Source: Blastomyces gilchristii SLH14081
Taxonomy: Eukaryota > Ascomycota > Eurotiomycetes > Onygenales > Ajellomycetaceae
Direction of reading: 5' to 3'
DNA length: 64,000 bases
Assembly: GCF_000003855.2 (NCBI RefSeq)
Contig: NW_003101680.1
Coordinates: forward strand, 1,312,976 to 1,376,975
Shown: piece by piece, positions 57,832 to 64,000 of the stretch
Numbering within the stretch: the stretch's first letter is position 1
Layout of the letters: each line of letters begins with the position of its first letter
Position numbers and translations under genes: made by a program
The notes under the pieces: generated by a model
What the model saw: the letters and a program-made list of their open reading frames with translations, nothing else
The model's database searches: none
What the model was told of the DNA's origin: nothing

Positions 57832-60333
57832 CTACATCACGCTGCAAGAATTACGCTGGCATTGCTCAAGGTACCCTTCATCCTCACTGGTGTCAGGGAC
57901 AGTAGCAGCTCTGCGCTTTACGCCCTGGATTTTGATATTTTGGTCACCCTCTGCATGCCACCATTTCAGCATTTGCAGGGTTCCAGACCCAACAGCTTGA
58001 ACATCGATAACCCATTTTCCACCGCTAACCGCGACCTCTGTGTGCATTCTTGGATAGTGCCACTCGGGGAGGTAAATAATGGAAGGGGCATCCTCAGGTG
58101 TTGCAGTCTCGGCCGATAAGGATAGCGTGAAGAGACAGTTGCGGAGGTCGAACCCATATTCTTTGATGGAGCCGTGAGTAAGGACAGGACTTGGCCGGAC
58201 AAACGCTTCAGCTGCACGGAAGCCAGGCTTATCCGTCAGCTCGGAGGACGGCTGTGACGCCTGTGTGATAGATGGCTGCGGAATAGCGTCTTTCAGGTTC
58301 CCAGCGGAAACCTGGGTGACTGAGTTGCTTTGAGCAGCGGAGAATGCGGGGGAGGTTCGATCGGAGGATGTAGAAGGCCGATCCTGCGAGATCTCCCCGA
58401 GTACATCTAGATTTGGAGGAGGAAATTCTAGGTCATCGGTTGAGAATATGGAAAGATCCTCGCCGTTCCATCGATCACCCCATTCATGGCAATTCTAAAA
58501 CAGTAACGGGGTTAGTTATTTCACGTTTTTTCCCCGTCTTCCGTGCTTTCTGGGGTGAGCTGTTTCCCGTACCTCTGACGTATAACACCACAGCGAAAAG
58601 CCGTTTGATCCACTCCCTTCGATCGCAAAGTGATTAGCATCCATTGCACTGATTTGGCTGCTATAATCGCCTGTTTTATAAGCGTGCTTATCGTCCATGT
58701 CATATGGGATACCAATCTCGGTGAAAACCATTGGGTGAATCCCCATGTAATCGAAGCTCTCTTTTCGCAAAAAGCGTAGCTGATCGCGGAGACAATTTCT
58801 AATTGCAGTTTCTCCTATTTTGATAGCGAATATCGGGCTGAGATATTTCCCTCGTATAACCCCGACTACGTCCACGTTGTAAATTCGATTCCTAAAAACG
58901 AATATGTCAATCATATGCCAATAGAAGAAGAACGGACACATAAACTCACCAATGCTTAGTCATGAGTGTAAGCCCATCGTACTGATGCGCAGCATGGACC
59001 ATGTTTGGATCATCATCTTCGGTCCCCTTAATGGACGGAGGTAGCTCCAACACAGCAGGCTGACAGAACATGATAGCATTGGAATGCACACTTCTAATGG
59101 CATCCCTGAAATTCCGATAGTGAGCCATAAAATATTGATTCGTAAATTCCTCGTAGTTGAGGGCTTTACCGGTGTTCGGGTCCTTGGCGAAGTAGTCTTT
59201 TTTCAGCAAACTGTCAGTGCTGGGATCCCAGACGCCGTGTTGAGCCCAGAGACATTCTCCCAATTTCCACTGAGGGTCCCTTTTCCAGCCATAGAAAGTG
59301 TCATCGTAATCGGCAGGGAGCCAAGCAATTTCACCCTTAGGATCAACAAGTTCCCTTCCAATTTGGTATGGCCCAAAGCTGCCAAATCCCCATGTGTTCA
59401 CTTCGCACGCACGGCCGGAGCCAGTCAACATCCCCTGAAAAGCAGTTGGCGAAGTGCCAAGTTGGAGTTGTTGTTCTGCCGGGATAGCAGAGAGGTCCTG
59501 AACTCCTACCAACCCTCGATTCACCTCGTTCATATTTTCCCACCCGATGACAACCTCGTCCTCTAGATCGCCTGCCTCATGGATCCGTGTTGCCAGATGT
59601 TTGCACGCGTTTATGTAGTGGCTTTGGAGGTAATCTTGAATATTTTTGCCATCGATAATTGCCTTTGGTGCGAAGTCCCTGCCTGCCCAGAAAAGGGTGA
59701 AAATTGTTTGGCAGACGAGCCGGGTATAATTCGTGCTCCAGATCATTTTCGGAAAGGAGGCCGGGTCGGGAAGCCAGGTGTTTTGCACAAGAGCAGCCTG
59801 CGTGACATTGAAGTTGCGAGGATTGAACCCAGCTGCGTAAATCGTCCACATAGGAGCCCCCGAGCCGCCAGAGAATCGAGACCACTATGTGTTTGAGGTT
59901 AGCGACAGAAAGCCTTTATCTAGCGCAGATATACATCAAGAGAACATACCACATCCTGATGAGGGTCCATATAAATGTAAAACCCATAGCCCTTCGCTAA
60001 ACGCAATATTTCTATTGTGAATTTTATAAATTCCTCATCATATTTGCCGGGTCCGCTATGCTCCAGTGCCTCCCAAGTAAAGATATATCTTATATGATTG
60101 TAACCCCATCTCTTTAACCTTGAAAAGTGAGTGTGTGCATCTTTTAGCTCGAACGGTCGGCCAACAAAGGAAACATTATCCCCATCATAGAAGTTCTGCG
60201 GGGTATACGAAGGTATATTTGGGTGTTTGGGATATTTAGCACCAGCGTCTACGTTGATTCCTCTTAGAGTGACCTCTCTGTTCTGTGGATCCCGGAAGGT
60301 GCTTCCCTCGATCCTGAGCTTTAGAGGAGACAT
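57832..60333 (-). CDS. EGH1: GH5 subfamily 12 steryl-glucosidase/glucosylceramidase (EGH1/EGCrP-type) with CaaX end
   Basis: Four exons (59950-60333, 58950-59884, 58573-58891, 57832-58494) join in frame to 766 residues; yeast Egh1 is 764. The N-terminus (RIEGSTFRDPQNREVTLRGI) starts a GH5 barrel. MDPHQDVWSRFSGGSGAP is diagnostic of this subfamily. The acid/base glutamate is in GWENMNEVNRG (about E248) and the nucleophile in MVFTEIGIPYD (about E498). The last 200 residues form the Ig-like C-terminal domain (YLPEWHYPR, SGGKWVIDVQ) after a Ser/Thr-rich linker. Known fungal members hydrolyse ergosteryl-glucoside or glucosylceramide in the cytosol or vacuole. There is no signal peptide. The chain ends QCQRNSCSVM, a C-a-a-X motif with Met last, as preferred by farnesyltransferase, with a second Cys nearby. 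Whether the substrate is sterol glucoside or ceramide cannot be told from sequence alone. Confidence 0.93.
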
Positions 60334-61031
60334 TTAATCGTTTTTGTACGGGTGAGAGTCGGAGACGTCGCTGGAGTAAACAAAGGGAGCGTTGTCAAAG
60401 AGCTTGGGATGCAGGAGGAGGGAGCTCGGGTAGGAAACTGGGCTGCTGCGGGAGTGCACGAGCGAGCGTTGGAGAATATCGCGGAATTTAAACAAGATCA
60501 AAATGGACCCCTTTGCCAAAAGCGATCAGACTACTGCTGATAAATTTCCCAGCGGACCTGGTTGCTCTTGTAGGTACAATTCCCTGCTGATGCTCTCACG
60601 TTGTCCAGCTTGTATTGACGGTGATGCTGGCAGCTGTCCAATTAGGGAGTAAGTTAGTTAAATATTTATGTCATCGGCCCGAGAGTGGCACAGGAAGCCG
60701 CGGGCTAAAGACATCAGCCACAGTTTGGGTTATTTACTCGCAACATCAGCAGCGGGAGACAGGCATTGAGGAACCCCATAACCAGTGCCACATGGCGCGA
60801 ATACGCATTCAATTGATGTCAGGTTAAAATTACGGCCGTTTGGATCAAGGTTGTATGGCGCCAGAACTAATACGGAATACGAAATACGACGTGCAAGAGT
60901 CCCTCCCAGCAACTTCAACAGGTCCACATCGGCGAGAGACATTCCAGCCTACAACGAACGTACTTTTCCCGGGGCGCTGACGATAGACTGGCCATGTCAT
61001 ATCACATCGGAAATTGCAGTCTGGAATAATA
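60334..61031. promoter_or_regulatory. Divergent promoter region of the GH5 and SKI3 genes
   Basis: About 700 bp between two opposite start codons, with only short frames. It must hold both promoters. I see no strongly conserved motif. Confidence 0.55.
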
Positions 61032-64000
61032 ATGTCGGTAAAGGGGGCTCTTAAGTCTATCCGCACTTGTTTGGATTCTGAAGATTTTGAGCAGGCTGCG
61101 GGGAAGGCAAAGGAGTTATGTGATAAGGATCCCCAGAACTATCATGCGTATGTGGAAGCATAACACTTGGCTAGGTCTGCTTGTACTAATATATCCATTT
61201 ACCAGGCACGTTTTTCTCGGACTTGCGCTTGATAAATTGAATAATTTTGAAGGGGCGGAGGCTTCATACCTAGCGGCAACTGCAATTAAGGACGATGATA
61301 GAACAGCTTGGCAGGGTCTGCTCACACTGTACGAGAAGAAAGATGGCAAATATTTAGACCAGTATCGCAAAGCGGTGACAAGGCTATGTCAGATACTAGC
61401 TGCAGCGTAAGCTTTGCTTCTACGCCGTCCTCGCATAGTATATCCGCTTAACTGACACCAACTTTAGCGACGACAAAGCTAGGTGTCAATCTGCCGTCCA
61501 GAAATATGCCACACTGGCTAGGAAACACGGTTCCAAGGCACAATACAAGCAGGCTTTGGAGCTTCAACTCCCCTCTAGTTTTCTTTATGATATCCTTGAG
61601 GGCACAGTTCCTCATCCCGCTCATACGTACCTTCGTATCATAGAAATATGCGAAGCAGAGGAGAAGGAGTTTATCAACAGAGAAATTGGCGAAAGGCGGA
61701 CTAGGCTGGGCGCCCGGATTGACCAGGTGACCCTCGAAGTGAGACGTGAAGCCTTCCAGCGTAGCAACCTGGACAGCCTTTACCGTGAAATGATTAACTG
61801 GTCTAATGATGATGAGGTTCGCCGGAACTATGAGGAGAGGTTAATACAGCGAGCTTATGACTTTCTTCAAGTTCTCCCCCCTACCAAAAAAAATCCAAAG
61901 CGTGAGGAGGTCCTGCGTCTTGCTCGGGAAATGGTCATAATCAAGCACCCGTTTTTACTTTCCTGGAAAATTGTTTTGGAATGGCAAGATGCAGATGATC
62001 TCTCGGGGATGGATTTAAACTTGCTAAATGATTTCATAGAGCTATTTCCCGAAGACGGATTAAGCAAAGTACTTAAGGGGTTTCTCCGAAGCGATATATC
62101 ACCGTTCCCTAAAGAACTCGAGTCGGACGAACCGAAGGAAGACGGTGCGCATAAAGAGTCAAGCGAAGCCAGTCACCAAATCAACCCTGAGGATAGCTTG
62201 CTACTGATGGCGGAGGGGTTGGAGCAAAGTCCAGATTCAATCCTTGCGCACAGGATTATGGGGCAGCTTTATTTGTCTCTGGATGAGTTCCAGACTGCCG
62301 TTGACGTCGCTCGCAAAGGTATAGAAGTGATTACGGAAGTACAGCGATTTACAGGACTAAAACTGCGTAATGTCACTGACGCTGTGAATATTACTCTCGC
62401 TACCGCTCTCATTACATACCAATCACCAAAAAATCACCCAGAGGCAAAGCAGATATTTGAAGAGATGTTAAATCGCAGGCCGAAATCTACCAGCTGCCTT
62501 CTCGGGATCGGTCTGATCCTAGAAGAAGATCAGGATTATGCCACCGCTGTGGACTTCCTTGAGCAGGCGTTGGAGCGCGACCCCACTAATCTTAAGATAA
62601 GAAGTGAACTGTTCTGGTGTAAAGCACATAATGGAGCACTCGAACTAGGGCTATATGGTCTACGGGAAACTTTAGACATGATGGAATCGGGTCGTACGCG
62701 GAATCAAGACCTCAGAGCGGAGATATTGTACCGGATCGGGTACTGCCAATGGGAGTTAGATCCGTCACCCGTAGCCCGGAAAGACCGCACCAAAGCCTAC
62801 GCCAGTTTTCTCGGCTCCATACAGTCGAATATGAATTACGCACCCGCATATAGTAGCTTGGGGGTGTACTATGAGGACTACAAGAAGGACCGGAAGCGAG
62901 CGCGCCGGTGTTTCCATAAGGCTTTCGAGATTTCACCTGCAGAGGTAGATTCTGCGGAACGTCTAGCTAGGGATTTTGCAAACCAAGGGGCGTGGGACCT
63001 CGTTGAAGCGATATCACAAAGAGTGGTGGATTCGGGAAGGGCGAAACCTACTCCGGGCTCGAAACGGCAAGGCTATAGTTGGCCATATGCCGCTCTGGGT
63101 GTGGTGGAAATAAACAGACAACAATATACGAAAAGCATAGTAGCGTTCCAATCGGCATTGCGAATATCTCCGCATCATTACCAATCCTGGGTCGGGCTGG
63201 CTGAAAGCTATCACAATTCCGGCCGTTTTATCGCAGCTACCAAGGCGTTTGAGCATGCGGAGACATTGGAGACCACCCTCCCGGTATCTGAAAGGGAACA
63301 AACTTGGTTCGCAAAGTACATGCTTGCAAATGTGAAACGGGAACTTGGAGAATACGAGGATGCTATTACGAGATATGAAGCAGTTTTGAACTTAAAGCCA
63401 GACGAGCTCGGAGTCTCGATCGCACTCTTGCAAACCCTCACTGAAAATGCATGGAAGTGCGTCACGTCAGGTTTGTTCGGGGAAGCTGCTGAATGTGCAA
63501 GGAAGGCTATTGAAAATGGAATATCAATTGCACAGTTCCACCCTGACGTGTTCAACCTTTGGAAGTCAATTGCGGATGCCTTTTCCATCTTCTCTTGGAT
63601 TCGAGGGAAGGCATCCTTTATGCCTATCACTGAATACAGGAAGCTAATTGAGAGTCAAACTGATATGGGATGCTTTGAATTACTTGCAGACGAGGATGGT
63701 GTGAGGACAGACTTTGTATCACTCCTCACGAAGTCGGATTCTGAAGAAGTTTTATCACCAAACGTATGCATGCACGCTGCAATTCTTGCTCAAAAACGCG
63801 CTGTGTCCATATCTACAAGTGACAAACACGCTCAAGCAATATCCTGGTATAACCTTGGATGGGCAGAATATCGCGCATATACTTGCTTGGAGGATGGGGC
63901 GAAATCGAAAAGAAACAAACCCTTCCTCAAAGCAGCGATGCGGTGTTTCAAACGAGCAATCGAACTCGAAGCTGGTAATTCCGAGTTCTGGAATGCACTT
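61032..64000 (+). CDS. SKI3: SKI3, TPR scaffold of the Ski complex (C-terminus beyond window)
   Basis: Three exons are visible: 61032-61147, 61206-61406 and 61468 onward, open to the right edge, encoding about 950 residues. The N-terminus (MSVKGALKSIRTCLDSEDFE..) begins TPR repeats; FLGLALDKLNNFEGAEASYL is a clear unit. Further TPR helices include HRIMGQLYLSLDEFQTAVDV, GIGLILEEDQDYATAVDFLE, YSSLGVYYEDYKKDRKRARR, WVGLAESYHNSGRFIAATKA and MLANVKRELGEYEDAITRYE. This order, with the linker QLPSSFLYDILEGTVPHPAH, is that of Ski3/TTC37. Ski3 scaffolds the Ski2 helicase and Ski8 and feeds mRNA to the cytoplasmic exosome for 3'-5' decay and for clearing non-stop transcripts. Phases at both introns agree. 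The C-terminal TPR array that docks Ski2-Ski8 lies outside the window. Confidence 0.92.

Noticed and set aside
58441..59566. Plus-strand frame 59084-59566 and other small frames
   Set aside because: Antisense to the GH5 gene, whose catalytic motifs and intron phases are consistent.

Overview
This is a nuclear contig from a filamentous ascomycete. Genes are split by short GT..AG introns (mostly 45-120 nt) with CTAAC-type branch points, and coding sequence is separated by long non-coding stretches. The protein set fits a Eurotiomycete, and an Onygenales-like (Ajellomycetaceae-like) genome is my best guess from the low gene density and intergenic style. The sequence does not prove the species. 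I support sixteen protein-coding genes, two of them cut by the window ends. I see no rRNA, no credible tRNA and no CRISPR.

Layout. 1-6.2 kb: a penta-EF-hand protein (minus, cut at the left edge), a ChaC-type gamma-glutamylcyclotransferase (plus) and a glycine-rich RRM protein (minus). 6.2-9.6 kb: purine-rich low-complexity DNA. 9.6-12.7 kb: a 989-residue, probably disordered protein with a textbook PIP box. 12.7-24.5 kb: a gene desert with one 151-residue orphan gene and a terminal-inverted-repeat element. 24.5-28.9 kb: a zinc-cluster-like protein with internal tandem repeats, a MIM2-like outer-membrane protein and eIF2 beta. 29-44 kb: a second sparse region with a secreted tyrosinase, an AIM24-family protein and a 163-bp MITE with TA target duplication. 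44-64 kb: a denser housekeeping block with an LSB1/PIN3-like SH3 protein, MBF1, an exportin-5/MSN5 homologue, a PHO85-type CDK, an EGH1-type GH5 glycosidase with a C-terminal CaaX box, and SKI3 (cut at the right edge).

The genes are mostly unrelated single transcription units. Three divergent pairs share promoters: MIM2/eIF2 beta (467 bp, with a CACGTG dyad), MSN5/PHO85 and EGH1/SKI3. Three pairs converge: the zinc-cluster gene/MIM2, MBF1/MSN5 and PHO85/EGH1.

The most unusual non-genic signals are a 9-bp word, TACGGAGTA, found 14 times and only outside genes, and the two TIR elements. Exon limits were worked out by hand from frame continuity, splice signals and family alignment from memory. 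No search or RNA evidence was available.
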